A DNA stretch of 64,000 bases from Aphanomyces cochlioides (GCA_019828595.1 JAHQRK010000036.1:372001-436000); one strand, 5' to 3'; positions 1 through 12,580 are shown, numbered from the stretch's first letter. Notes: generated by a model from the sequence alone, not told the origin. Translations and numbers: made by a program.

Positions 1-1362
1 CTCAAGCCCCGAATCCACTACGATGACACAGAGTCCGAGTGGAGCGTCCAAGAGGTCGCTCTCCCGACGTACGTCTATCCATCTGTTGAAGAACGCGAAA
101 TGCTGTCGACGTCGCAGTGGATTTATCCTACAGAGATACCAAAGCAGCGGCTGCCAGTGAGCCTGCAGACAGCGCAGTTTATCCCCGCTGCAATACCTAG
201 CAGACCTGTGAAACCTCCTAGTCCTGTTGCCACACCAGGACCGTCCTTGCATCTTGAATCTTCAACGGCGAACCTTGCAGTCTTCCCACTGCAACACATC
301 CAACGCCAACCTGGTCCGTCCGAGAAGCTTCGATTAGAGCTGCAGACCGCCAAATGTGCCAGCCTCAAGGCCAAAGTCCGCGAGTTGGAATCGCGTGACA
401 GCGATCTCCAAGCCAAGGTTTCCTCGCTCGAGATCAAGTTGAAGGCCATGACCGACCGCCACCACGAGGCAATAGTCAGCCATCAGCGAGAGATGAGGAT
501 AGCTGAAGAAGCTAGAGGTGCGCTTGAGAGTCAACTGCAGGTCAAGGAAGCACGCGTGGTTGCTCTAGAAGCTGAAGAGGACGAGCAGAAGAAGATCACA
601 GCGCTCTTGGAGGTTGAATCCGTCGTCAGAACTCACCTCACACAACGCACGTAGGCCAAGATTGACACTTTGCAGACTCAATTAGCAGAGAAAGGCCGAA
701 GCGCGCAGATCGACGCCCAAGCTTTGGCGAGGAAAGATTGCGAGATGCAGTCGCTACTCGCCAAGCTGGACAAATGCACCAAAGCCGAGGAGGACCTCCG
801 GGAAACCCTCAAGCAAAACAACGCAGAGCTCGACCGTCTGCGCAAAGAGTTCACCAAAGCTCAATTCGAGCTCAGTCGTCGCAAGACTGAACCACCAGCC
901 CCCGCTATGCTTCCCCCGCCGCCGCCAGACTTCAAGCAATTGCCAGTCGTATCTTGGTCCATGGAGACGCCTCGAGCGAAATCCCTCTCCGAATTGGGCT
1001 TTACCGCTTCTGTCCGCAAAGTTGACGACGTCAACAGCTCGGCCAATGTCCGCAATCTCTTGAGCTACCAAGTTCAGCCCCTGGAGGATTCACCGACAGC
1101 CATCCGCCGCGTCGACACGGAATTAAGCGCTCCGTTTGCGACCGAGAAGCAAACAATACAGACCGACGTGCTCGCCAAGCGGGAACTGGAAGCGCAGCTC
1201 TTGCAGTGGCACATTCAGAAGGCGCAGCTTCAGGCAGAATACGCCAAACTGGAGCAAATGGGCTTCCGCACGATCGAAGCAAGGCGGCGGAAGAGCGAGA
1301 TTGAAACAAGTCTCGACCACGCAGACAAACACATTAGTCACCTCAAGCTACGACTCAAGTAG
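1..1362 (+). CDS. coiled-coil protein, C-terminal part (5' end outside window)
   Basis: The frame is open from base 1, so the start lies upstream. An in-frame TAG at 652-654 is best explained by a short intron (about 613-654, GT...AG, 42 nt, phase 0), after which the same frame runs to TAG at 1360-1362. The product is rich in Lys, Glu, Gln and Leu and predicts long coiled coils, broken by a proline-rich stretch near 895-930. The last 60 residues (about 1170-1359) form a basic helical module with an R-R-R-K cluster, of the kind seen in centrosomal or ciliary coiled-coil proteins. No enzyme motif is visible. It converges on the TOR gene with only 10 nt between stop codons. Function is unknown; a cytoskeletal or ciliary role is only a guess. 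Confidence 0.7.
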
Positions 1363-1372
1363 ACACGCATAT

Positions 1373-4300
1373 TTACCAGAATGGACACCACCCAGAGAAC
1401 AATTGGCACAGGTTTTCATGCGAAGTTGCTTGGCGGATGAGACGATCGACTTGATTCGCGACGCTGAGTGCCTTCCCGTCCATCTCAAAGTCGCGTCCAC
1501 GGAGTTTCTTCTTGACGCGGTCAATCACTTTAACAGCTTTGGCACTGAGTTGCTCGGGTTGGAGCACGAGATCGTCTTCTTCTTTCAACGTCGTGTTCAT
1601 GTCAAAGTTGTCCTCTTCAAAGTGAAGGTCCATCATCGTGGCGCTGTCAACCGACGACCGACGCACTTTAACTTCTTCTTTTTCCTTGTCCTCTTCGTAT
1701 GCATGAGATGGTGCAGCGTGCGGTGCCAGCAACCTCCACGTGATGAGAGGATCGTGGACAAATGCTTCCAAGATAGCCATGAGACTGTCACGGTTTTCGC
1801 GGAGCACACGCATACTGGCCTCACACGTGTGGCGGAACGTTCCTTCAATACCACTTACTTCCATTGCCTAGAAGAATTATTAGTACTGCGAGAGCCAAGA
1901 GTTTCATGACGATACCTGAGCCAACATGCGCGTGAGGCGGAATGGGATCTTCTCGGGGTATTTCTCACGTTCAATGGCGACTTCGAAGCAGTCACCGAAG
2001 TCAATATGCACAATTTTGCCAGAGACACGATCAAGCATCAAGTTACCAGGATGACGATCTCCCAAACCAAGGATATAGCCAGCCATACTCATCACAGCCA
2101 AACTTCTTGTGTAGTTGCGTCGTCGATCCAGCCACATTTCGGCATTGAAGGATTTGAGCCAGAGTACTTTGTACAAATCTTGGCCAGTGGTTTCATTCAG
2201 TGCGTTTTCAAAGGCTTCAATCTTATGTGCGATCGGCAGCTTCTCGTAGTCTGGGGCCATCTGAACCATGAGACGGTATTCAATATTCAGTGGAATCTTG
2301 CGGCTCTCGCGGTATTCTCGAATGAGTTGATGGAGCGTATCGGTGTTTTCCACCCACCCAATGAGCCCTGATGAATGACTGAGTGGCAGCACACTGAACC
2401 GCTCGATTGCAAGGTTTCGCTTGCGGGTGTCGCTGTCATTAGCAAGCAACGTGTTGATCAACCCAAAGAGCTGCATCACGCGCTCGTCTTGTCGAAGATC
2501 TTCGTGACCCTTGAGCAAAAACGTGTACGATTTGCCATTGCTCCCATTCATCACGACTTTACGAGGTCGTTGCTTGGATGTCAATACTGTGAGTTGAGGA
2601 CCAAACGACTGAATGCGAATGATGGGAACGCCAGCCTTATATGTACCAGGGACAGCCAAGCTCAACGACGAGACCGAGAGCAGCTTGGGACCGACGTTGG
2701 CCAGCTCAAGAGTGGTCAGGTTGGCCATTTGCTTCTTGATACGATTGAAAACGTTGTAGTAAATATCCCACGCTTGACTCAAGTCGTCGGTGTTGAGTGT
2801 CAGTTGGTATCGATCTGTCCATGCTTTTGCCTAGAGGAAGTGAGCTTCTGTTCATTTTTTGTTGATCGAATACCTGCTGCAAATCGCGAGCAAACGACTG
2901 GTGAAAAGCAACTTCACGCAATGTTGGGACTTCGTCGATGCCAATGCTGTCGAGTTTAGCATGGAGCGGCGCTAGTTCACTGAGCATGGCTTGTGTATCG
3001 TGCACTGCAAAGTACAGTCGTGACGCTTCTTCCAAGGCGCCGTGCCAAAGTTCGTTCCACAAAATGGCCACACGGATGAGTTCTCTCGAGACGAGTTCTG
3101 CTTCTTGGACAAGCTGCGGCGAGTGCTTCTTGACGGCAGCAAGAATGCCTTCAGCAGCTACTTTGCGCTTGTTTCCGACGGACGTCGATGCCACTGTGAT
3201 GGGATAGATAAGAGCTTGGGGATGATGTTGACCAATGCGACTGAGGAGATCGTTTAGGAGGTTGTTGGTCTGCGACGAGTGCAATCTTGCAATGAGCTGA
3301 GGAATAAACTCAAGCCAAGTGTCAATCGAGACCTTGGCCAAGCCATCGCTCATGGCTGCATGAACATCCGCCCGACCGCCATAGTTGAACCACAGAGTGA
3401 GCAGACGCAGCACGTCCTTGGTCACATCGTATCGAGCGTGTCCAAACGTGATGGATTTGAAGAAACCATCGATCGCACTCGTCACGTACGCTTCTCCTTT
3501 CAAGGCTTCAGCAGCTCGGAAGTTCATCAAAGCCCATTCATGCCATGCCTTGTAATTTGTTGGATCAAGTTGCGTCGCCGTCCGGAGGCAATCGAGAACC
3601 TATGCAATATATCAAGACTGATGAGAAAGCTATCAAGTACTTGGTCGTAGAGGTGATCGGTCTGCGCGCCACGAGGTTCCATCAATGTGACCTGCCATTT
3701 ACCCAGTTGAGTGTATGCCTGCACTCGTAGGGAGACATATTCGTTGCTTTGGTCCTGCTCGAGCACGTGGATGAGCGAATGGAGCTGCTTGAGAGCCACT
3801 TCTTCCTTGTTTTCTGCCCATAAATGCTTGAGGTATGCAAACGCAACACGAGGATTGTGCTGTTCGACGTTGGTCAAGAGTGGCGCATTTGGATCGAGTT
3901 TGAGCTGCTGGGCAAGGACATCCGCGCCGACATTTGCGAGAGCATTGAAGGCAAGATGGAGTTGGTCGTTTTGGCGACAGAGGCGGGCGTATTTGAGCCA
4001 GACGTGGACGTCATCCTTGGGGTTGAGTACTAAAGAGCGCACAAGCATGAGGTGTTGCCACACTTTAATGTCACGGTCGACGCCGAGCAGACGAGTCGTC
4101 CAGATTTGCTGCAGTCGATTGAAGTCACTGCCGTTCTGAAGGTGAGCAATCACTTCCTCAAGCTCCGCGAGGTTTTGGAGCTGAACAACACAAGGCATGT
4201 AAGCGCGGGCATAACTTTCGCTCATGAAGGTTTGAATCGTTGGATCCAAGATGGCACGGCACTCCTCGATTGCAACTTTGGCCTCTTCTAGTTCTCCAGC

Positions 4301-7147
4301 ACGGATGCATGTGAGACTCTTGAAGAGGAAAGCTTCCGTCTCATCCATGTCCGAGTTGATATACTTGGGGAGAAGATCCCATTGCTGCAGAGTACATGCT
4401 ACGCGAGCGGCATTACTGCAGAGCTCTTTCTTGAAAGCAGGTGGGACATCGAGCAACTGAATGCCATAATCATCAGCAGGATACACCTTGGCCCACGTCG
4501 ACTCGATATGCGCCTGCAGAGAATTCCATCGACCGGTAGCAAAAAGACAACGCATTTTGCCAAAGACTGCTTCAATGTCGTTCTCGTCACGCAGCAACAC
4601 CGCTTCGTGTGCACTAAGACCGTCGTCCCATCGGCGGAGCTTTTCGTGCCATGAAGCTTGGACGGGGACCTTGGGCAAGTTCATCTGTGCATGCGTGACG
4701 ATCCCAACGGCGGCTTCAAACTGGTTGAGTTTATTGTTGATGCCAATCAAGGCCTCAACACCAGCCGCGGACGGCGTCGCGTGGAACTCTTGTTCTTTGT
4801 AGTGCAGAGCTTTGGCAAACGAGTGACACTTCTCTGCCATGGAACCAAGCAGTCGAATGTCAAGAGGAAGCGCCGACCGGTCCACGGTTTGATCGCTGTG
4901 TTCCATAAATTCAGCCAAGTTGAGCAGAGTCTGTAGGATTTCACTCGGCAGACTAGGGGCTTGCAACACTGTTTCAAGCGTACGGAGCAAATTCTCCTGA
5001 GTGTGCGCACTCAAGTGTGGCCATACCGAGAAGAACGACGCATTGAAGAGCTCTCTCGCCAATGGTTGATAGACCGATGCGAGTTCCTTGCAAGATCGCA
5101 ATGCTGGAGACGGCGATTCACGAAGCAATTCGACCGACACAGCACGCATCCACTCGTGCCAGTCGTCTTTGGTACTCTTCTGTGTGGTTTCCCAAGCTTT
5201 GCTGAGATTCATTTGGTTGATTGGCAGAGATTTACTGCCTTCGTCGTTGTCGACAGATCCATGTTCTCGCTGTTGCTGTCGGAGTGGGTCGTTTGCCCAC
5301 GATGCAGCAGGTAGAGCTTGGTACTTGAGCAATTTTGAGACGAGGAGATCGTACTTGTCAAACATTTCACCCACGTGAGAGCCTCTGTTGAGGACTTGGT
5401 TCACCACTGGCACGAAAATCGCATAGTCTTCCCCGAGGGTGTACATCATGGCAATCAGACAATCCATGGCTAAATAGACCAAGTCGTTCTGGGCGCTGTT
5501 GCCAATAATGCGAGCCAGCATGTGGATGATCTTGGAGGCAAACGTCGACACGTTGAGCTTTCGAACGAGCGTACCCAAAGTTCCAAGCGCTTGCTTTCGT
5601 GGTTGAATGTCAGCATTCGACTGGATCAACTTGAGCAACACTGGCAAGATCAGATGGAGATAACCATCAAGGAGTCTTCCCAATGTCACGATCGTTTTCA
5701 GCACTAGACAAGTCTGAGGTCGAGCAAGGCTGTCCCGCTCAGAACGGATGACACTAAGGAGTTCAGGCACGACGTCAGACAAGTAAACGCGAAAGCTTCT
5801 CCCAAGACCGACGCGACTTCCTGCACCAGGTTGAGCACATGAGCGAGATGTCTCTTTCCAAATTGTTGCATGAGATAAGCTACCGCCACGTGATCGAGGT
5901 GGCTCTGGATCTTGTCCTCCATGAGACGCACGAGAGCTGTGATCTGCTCCAACACAAAGACTTTAAGCTCAATGTTGACAACTTCGAGGGCGACAAAGAA
6001 AGCAGGAACGATTCGGTGGAGCTGTGGCTCAATGCGTTTGCCCAGGCCTTGACAAATGTACATAATAGCGAGGATGGCACCTTGGTAGTGGATGGAGTTG
6101 CGCGGCTCGTTGAGGATGCGTACAAGGGCATTGATGGCCACGGCTGGGAAATATTGGTCGCCGGTGATGAGCGACGGCAAGAGTTCCTCCGGTGCGACGC
6201 ATTGGATTGTAAATTTAACGCCAGTCGTCTTGACGATCGTCTCTTCGCGCTTGATGAGTTGGATTTCCTGTCCTTTGAAGGTTTTGTTGAGCTGGAGGTC
6301 GAGCTGTTTAGTCGCCACGAGACCAGAGCCGAGGCTACGTCCTTGTCGTTCCAGCTGGAAGAGCTTGAAGCTGAACGGATCAAAGGCACCGAGAATGCCC
6401 AAAGTACGACCCGACTCAATACGCAAAGTCGCATTCGCATCGCCAGATCTCTGCAGGGCTGCGCTCAATCCTTCAAGGATCTCAGGGTATTCATGGTATG
6501 GCCTAGTCACGTAGCCAGTCGACCCAACAAGTAATCCAAGAGTGCGAACGACGACGACCATCTTTGCCACATTGGCCGTGCTGCTCTTCATTTCGCGCAT
6601 TTCAGCGACAAGTTCAGGAAGAAGCTGAGGAAGATGCGGCAGGAGAGCGTCTTGGCCGACTACAGCCAGCTCACCAAGCGTGCCAACGACTGCTTTGTTG
6701 AGGCTTCCGTCGTCGTCACGAAGGTTTTGCATGAGCACTTTGAGAATTGGAAACACGTATGGCTTGGTCAAACTGGAGGCTGAGCGCAAAAAGTGACCCA
6801 GAAGCAACGCTCCTTCTTCCTTGACGCGGACGTCGTTGGTGTATTCGAGCTCAGCAAGAAGCTGGACGAGCGTTTGACGCAGGGACGGCATCACGAGCGA
6901 TGGATTCTTGTGGCTCAGACGACCCAGGATGGTCATGGCAGACTCACGGATTTCGAGGACTTCGTCGTTGAGGGCGATGAAAAGTCCTCGAAGATTATCT
7001 GGCTGTCCAAGGAGCGAGTCGAAGCGACTGTCGAGCGACGCAAGCACTTTCGACCTGATTTCAGCCTCAGTGTCAGCGATCCCGACTGAGAGCAGCTTCT
7101 CCAACACAGCTGATACGGCAAAGACAGAGTCACCTTCAGTGGGAGCT
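1373..7147 (-). CDS. TOR: TOR (target of rapamycin) PI3K-like protein kinase, N-terminally truncated and frameshifted
   Basis: TOR is the Ser/Thr kinase of the TORC1/TORC2 growth-control complexes. Seen in order: HEAT repeats (7147 to about 5100), FAT region, an FRB domain around 3000-2780, the kinase domain with catalytic loop [13 protein letters not shown] and HIDFGD (about 2080-1980), and a FATC tail ending GWCPFW at the stop 1373-1375. Three introns are clear and restore the family sequence: 3600-3640 (41 nt), 2831-2873 (43 nt) and 1868-1915 (48 nt). A one-base deletion near 5790 breaks the frame in the HEAT region; no GT-AG pair explains it. Upstream of 7147 the frame hits a stop inside a repeat (7149-7178), and roughly the first 600 residues of a normal TOR are absent from the window. 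The FRB keeps Ser, Trp, Asp, Tyr and Phe at the positions that contact rapamycin in animal TOR. Identity is certain; whether it is a functional locus is not. Confidence 0.93.
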
Positions 7148-7148
7148 T

Positions 7149-7178
7149 AGAGGGGGCCATTATTAGAGAGGATACAGT
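7149..7178. repeat. 30-bp repeat, TIR-like end at the TOR truncation point
   Basis: These 30 bases recur exactly, in the same orientation, at 10306-10335. The last bases read gatacagt, and similar ends (about 10668 and 12475) flank a probable non-autonomous transposon. TOR homology stops exactly where this repeat begins. It may be a transposon end inside a TOR intron or the scar of the event that removed the TOR 5' end. Confidence 0.6.
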
Positions 7179-7325
7179 ACTTCGTCATTGATTGACTAGC
7201 AAATGATCATGGACTCACCCAGACACCGATCTAGGAAGAAATTGAGTTCTTGGTGTTCGTTCTATGATGACGTGAATCCAAGTTGAGCATACCGTAGTCC
7301 AAGTATTAAAAGTTGCAAGATTATA

Positions 7326-8860
7326 CAGTGGTGGAAGTAATGATATGCCACCCTGCAAATCCAGCTATATTGATGTTTTGATTGGTTATTAAAACGAGAA
7401 GTTTGCACCAATCAAAGCAACTAGTTTGTACTGGCTTCAGCTGACATTCCCGCGCACTCGGGTGGACAGATAGGCGCGAAAATGGCGGGAATAGATTTTT
7501 AAGCGGGAAATAATCACATGCCACTTTTGCTCATTTGCTGTTTTGACTCGTTCAACTCAAGACTCACGCACCACAACTGGTATGCTGATGACCCAAATCC
7601 TTGCCCTCATGTGAGCAATCAATCTAGGTCTCAGTTCATGCCCAAAGGCGACCCTTTGACGGACGACGAGAAGATCGAAATTCTCGTCCTCCGCCGTGAA
7701 GGCAAAACAATCTCGTACATAGCCAACGAGATCAAACGATCTCGTGGTTGTGTGCGAGGCTTCCTACGTGATCCTGGGTCGTATGGAACGGCCCGATCAA
7801 CAGGCCGCCGCCCAACTGTCGACGACGCCCTCCACCGCCGAATGATTCGAGCAGCGTGTACTGGAAAGTACACTGCTGCAGAACTAATCAAGCGCCATTC
7901 TCTTCCAGTTGGACCTCGTCGAGTCTGTCAGCTCCTCAACAAGAGCTGCAGACTCAAGTTCAAGAAGCGACTTGCTGCGCCGATGATGACTCCAGCCCAC
8001 AAAAAAGCCCGTGTGCTTTGGGCGTCTGAGGCGCGGGACTGGGCTGACCAGTTCAATGAGATCATCTGGTCCGACGAGAAGAAATGGAACCTCGACGGAC
8101 CGGATGGTTTCAATTATTACTGGGCAGACCTGTCTCGCCGCCGTGAGCACTTCTCGAAGCGCCAGAATGGCGGTGGGGGTGTCATGGTTTGGGGAGCATT
8201 TAGCTCCAAAGGCAAGTCTGATCTTGTCTTCCTTGAAGGCAAGCAAGATTCGGAAGCGTATATCGATACGCTTTCCAATTTTTTCTGCCGTTTGCTCATT
8301 TCCATCACGGGAATGACTTTCGTTTCCAACAAGACAACGCCTCGATTCACACGGCGAAGTCAGTTTCGGAATTGTTTGCGGAGCCCCATGTCTCGATTGA
8401 AACCATCAAGTGGCCAGCTAAGTCTCCGGACTTAAATCCGATCGAGAACTTATGGGGGATTATGTCCCGAAGAGTTTACGACAACGGAAAACGACAATTT
8501 TCGAACAAGGCGGATCTGAAGGCTTGCATCCGTCGAGTTTGGGATGAGATCGACTTGTCTTTGTTGAAGAAACTCGTTGATAGCATGACTAGGCGATATG
8601 CGAAATGGTTGTAGCTAGTCGTGGTTCAAAGATTAAGTACTAATCAACATTTTCGTTGTGACTGGCATATCATTTTTTCTTTGGCCTTTATACATTCGTG
8701 CGTGTTGCTCGGTGAAAACTGAAGTTGTTGGTGCCGCAAGTACTTTCCTCGCTTGTGTATGATCAATTCACCACTGTGTATCATTCATTTAGTTATTGAG
8801 TTGATTTATCGATAGCTGCGAGTGATAAACCACACTGGCATATCATTACTTCCACCACTG
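7326..8860 (+). mobile_element. Tc1/mariner transposon, copy 1 (1,535 bp)
   Basis: The element has about 25-bp terminal inverted repeats starting CAGTGGTGGAAGTAATGATA, flanked by TA at 7324-7325 and 8861-8862, the normal Tc1/mariner target. It is exactly as long as copy 2 (13156-14690) and carries the same transposase family, but its termini differ slightly (CAGTGG against AAGTGG; GTAATG against AGAATG), so the two are sister subfamilies rather than recent duplicates. Confidence 0.93.
7638..8642 (+). pseudogene. Tc1/mariner transposase, frameshifted (copy 1)
   Basis: The start is set at the ATG 7638 because the intact copy 2 begins at the equivalent methionine; the upstream in-frame ATG 7518 is not conserved. 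An N-terminal homeodomain-like HTH is followed by the DDE domain with WSDEKKW, QQDNASIHT and SPDLNPIENLW. One base is missing in a run of six T near 8276, and the frame is shifted again near 8602 close to the C-terminus. The aligned end would be the TAA at 8640-8642. Thirty-six residues separate the second Asp and the Glu, as in copy 2. Without full-length protein it is probably non-autonomous, although the T-run indel could be a sequencing error. Confidence 0.88.
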
Positions 8861-8862
8861 TA

Positions 8863-10305
8863 AGTTCACAGTAGTACTTACTGTTAAAATTTATACGAAG
8901 CTACAATACCATAAATCAGAGGTTTGAAAATTTAACACCTTTGACTTACTGATTCCTCTCAAATCATATATATTGATTTTAAGGGGTAATATTTGACATG
9001 TCCACAGCCATTCATTTTCTTGTAAATAAAGCTGTTTCGATCAGTTACCTTGTTTTACGATGGAACGATCGAGCTAGAAGTTGACGATAGTATGGCTGTC
9101 TTTGACTATTAATAGAAACATAAACTGTAATTCGATGATCTTTGGTTTTCATTAAACATCTAGTTCATTAACTCTAACTTTCACGTCGCTCGATACGTTG
9201 TCACGTGAGCTCGAGCCACTTATGCAACATGGCGCGCACATATCTTGTTGGTCGACTTGATTGAAAAGTCGTAGTGTGCGCACAAGCTGGTCGCCCACAG
9301 CAACAGAGCGCGCAGACAACATGTAGACCGACTCGATCGTGAAGGAGCTACAATCCATCCTATTGTAGAGTAAACGACTATTGAGATGACGATGCCGCAC
9401 ACATACACTGCATTGCTGGCTTGGTAGCTGGTCTTCACTTGTCCAGAGGATGCGGGAGATGTTGGTCTTGCTTGGTATCTCGTCTGGGTCTTGTGATCGG
9501 CAAATGGATTTTTCACTGTTTGGCCAAACAAGCATTTCCTGCAAAAATCAATTTTTCTAATAAATGATACCTTTCAAAATAGATATCTATGTAAAAAACG
9601 GTAATTGAGGTTGTCTTGACGTTTGTATGCAACTTATAATATACGAATCTTCAACTTCGATGCCATCCTGCTTACCTTCGAAACTTTGTATAAAGTCTGA
9701 AATATGGACGCAACTTTTGATATACGTTCTACGGTATACCTTATAATTGAAATTCGATTCGAAACACACACAAAATCGATTTGTTTTCATTTTATCCGGA
9801 ATATCCGGTAAATGTTGACAAGATTCGCACATGCAAACGAGAATCGATGATCTCGAGTAGGTACTACAGACTACTAATTTTGATTAGTACATACTAAAAT
9901 CAGGGAAATTACACCGAAACACACGCTCAACAAATATGCACACATGAATCGATTTGCGATTTCGATTTAATCGCTGCGCGATTCGAATTTCGAATCGAAA
10001 GCACAATATATGTACTGAAATAATGTTTGGAAGTTATTGTGCTTTTTGGGGAAATTTCCCAATTAGGCGCGGTTTGTTCAATCGTTCCAAATTTGTTTTA
10101 AGCCATTTGATTGGCTAATAATCGTAAAATTTCGACTAATTTGACAAAATATGGTACCTTTTTTCGAATCAGCCAATGAAATCCATGGGATCGGTTTGCG
10201 GATCGATTTGCCGGCGCGATTCGATTGAGCACCAACCCAAAATTTGTATCAAATCGATAATATAATATTTAAGAGTAAAGTGGCACCATGGGGGGGCACT
10301 ATTAG
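8863..10305. other. AT-rich intergenic DNA, no supported gene
   Basis: Mostly AT-rich and non-coding. The only stretch with coding-like composition is about 9152-9544 on the minus strand, where two overlapping frames of 130 and 103 codons are open; one contains a hydrophobic segment that could span a membrane. I recognise no family and do not call a gene. The rest holds several ATTGGCT/CCAAT-type boxes (for example near 10106 and 10172) and many GAATCGATTT-like words. Confidence 0.4.
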
Positions 10306-10335
10306 AGAGGGGGCCATTATTAGAGAGGATACAGT
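10306..10335. repeat. second copy of the 30-bp TIR-like repeat
   Basis: Identical to 7149-7178. Just upstream (10298-10310) the core ATTAGAGAGG is repeated once more, so it is a short tandem of a transposon-end motif. Same orientation as the copy at the TOR break, so the two do not form the inverted ends of one element. Confidence 0.6.
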
Positions 10336-10667
10336 CTTCGTACCTGTCATTTGTGCAACCCTGTGTACAACCCTATTTTGATTGGCTTAAAATATACGTT
10401 ATTGACTTGGAGATTTGAGCGTGTGATTCCTAAAGCTCAGTGCCCAAGGTAGACCGTGTTGGCCATTGTCCATATCGTCAAACCTCAAATGTGATTGTAT
10501 CGGGTCTAGTGTAGGATGCATAAACAAATCAACCATTCTAGACTCGTTACATTGACATCGTTTTCTACATGGATTACTATCCTTTGCATAGGGGGCAGTG
10601 GCAAAGAAGTTTAGTGTGTCTTTCGGCGACGACAATCCAAACAATTGATACTGAGTATATACTAATA

Positions 10668-12475
10668 CTATTACTCTAAAACCTCTAATTGTACCCTGGG
10701 GATACTAACTTAGTACCCGGGGGTCCTAATAGAAAAACACTGTTTGAATTTATATTTTGAAATTCCATAATTATAGTTTTTCTGAGGTATAAGTCTAAAC
10801 GGTATTGCAACTCTGACCACTTATTAGAGCCTCATTCCAAATACTAATTCAGTAGAACAGATAAATAACTGCACAACAATGAATTTTCACCCCGGATTCA
10901 CGTACCAAATCCATGACATGTTAAAGTTGTAGCTATCAAAAACGCAAAATTATTGATTTTAGCAATACTCACCTCGGATTGGTCAAAATATTGTGGGTTT
11001 ACTCGATATCTGCCAATCTGGAGTGATTCCTCAAAGCTATCCCAAGGCTTTTGATTGGCTAATTTTACCCTCGATGCAGAGCCTCAAATTTATTCAAGTA
11101 TTTTCATTGGTCAAAGTTTTAAAATAGAAGTATTGACCAATGGGATCGATTTGGAAGGGGTCCTGTCGTGTGCGATTCTTCAAACCGATCGTATCAAATC
11201 GACTACCCGCAATGCGATATCCGTCGAGTCAAAACTGGATACATATTATATGCAAAGAACTTTGTTGTGCAACCGGAAGCCAAGAAATATTGTGTCGGTC
11301 TGCTGTGGATGAGTTTGATCATCTCGTCATCGATAGAAATGATTGACTTGTCATCGGAAATCGTATCTCGGTTGAGATATTCCCTCTTTTTAACCAATAA
11401 ACTTTAATGTATCTATTTCACCTTGTTTTAATTGGATAATAGTGACTGGGCTAGTAGTGCAATTGAGCGATACACATGAGTCTGGGCTGACAAAACTAAG
11501 ATAAACAAAATAGAGTTTGCATCACAAGACATTTCTATTCAATGGATGCTTGTCCTGCTGTATTTTCAGCGCGCTCAATTGTTATTCTATCGAATGGTTA
11601 ACACAACTTTTGATATACGACTTGCTGATTTCGTTCCCTCCTTTATGACATCTTGTTATTACGAGAACTAATGAAATTAATATTCATCATCCTGAGAGCT
11701 TTATTTCGTGTCATAAAGTGAATGATCTGTGGTTGCCATAAAGTGAATGATCTTATCCTAAAGCTTGTGCATGTAGTGATATATAGCTTCGACTTACACG
11801 ATGGAAATGGATCATATTTATATTGCCCATTGATAGGTCTTTTGCCAGTCAGTCCGTATTACGTAGTGTAGATAACCTGGAAACACCGCGCTGATCATCC
11901 AGGAAGTTAATGTTACTCATCAAGTTTCATGCCTAAATGAAGCCATCCTTGTTGCCCCGCATGTGGAAAAAATTGGAGCTTTTCCCCACAAACACTTCCT
12001 TCAAACACATATATTACACTTTTCGTCCTTGTAACAACTTACGACTTTGATTCTGGAGTGGGCTTAAGGTCCACTGCTGAGTCAATCTTTTTCAACCTCA
12101 TCAATTTTTACTATTTCTTCACGCTTTGATTGGCTCTCTTAATCGTATCTCGATCGAAATACGATTTGCCTTATATTTTGTGAAAATAGCCAAACAATAT
12201 TATTGTATACAAAACTCAATATAATTTAAATTGTTTGCGGTCAATTAATTTTGGGGAAATGGAATTTGTTTCTCAAAAAAGATTTGATGACCTCTTTTTA
12301 GCCAATACAAAGATATGAATTATGGTTTTTGAAATTGAATGTCATCGTCGCTACCTTCATTGTTTGATAATCATAAATATATATTTATTTAATAAGGTTA
12401 TATGTTTTGAGAAATAGTAGTACTTCCCTGAGGGTATTAATAGAGGGAGGGGTCTTATTCGAGGTTTTACAGTAA
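10668..12475. mobile_element. probable non-autonomous DNA transposon (about 1.8 kb)
   Basis: The left end reads TTACTCTAAAACCTC and the right end, reverse-complemented, reads TACTGTAAAACCTCG. Such ends with AAAACCTC near the tip recall pogo/Tigger-type TIRs. The inside is AT-rich with only short ORFs; the longest, 11055-11407 in three frames, shows no family likeness. The element ends about 60 bp upstream of the CRN promoter region. The right edge is clearer than the left. Confidence 0.45.
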
Positions 12476-12532
12476 TAGTACTATAATAAGTAGTACTAAT
12501 AATAGTATTACTGTACCTACGTAGAAACGAGT

Positions 12533-12580
12533 CTCTGATTGGCTACATTTTCTCTAACCTCCAATTTCACCATTTGGAAG
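12533..12580 (+). promoter_or_regulatory. probable core promoter of the CRN gene
   Basis: Just upstream of the ATG at 12581 are an inverted CCAAT box (ctgattggct) and pyrimidine-rich blocks ending in caccatttgg, loosely like the oomycete initiator plus flanking element. Position and composition fit a promoter; no experimental support. Confidence 0.35.

Noticed and set aside
1136..1909. 257-codon plus-strand ORF
   Set aside because: It overlaps the coiled-coil gene in another frame and is antisense to the TOR C-terminus, both of which have strong homology.
5704..5800. an intron explaining the TOR frame change near 5790
   Set aside because: No GT-AG pair of usable size restores the frame; a single missing base does.
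5839..6534. 231-codon plus-strand ORF
   Set aside because: Antisense shadow of the TOR HEAT region.
9152..9544. 130-codon minus-strand ORF with a hydrophobic segment in an overlapping frame
   Set aside because: No family likeness, no splice partners and no second copy; coding not supported.
7149..10335. one transposon bounded by the two 30-bp repeats
   Set aside because: The repeats are direct, not inverted, and a complete Tc1/mariner element with its own ends lies between them.
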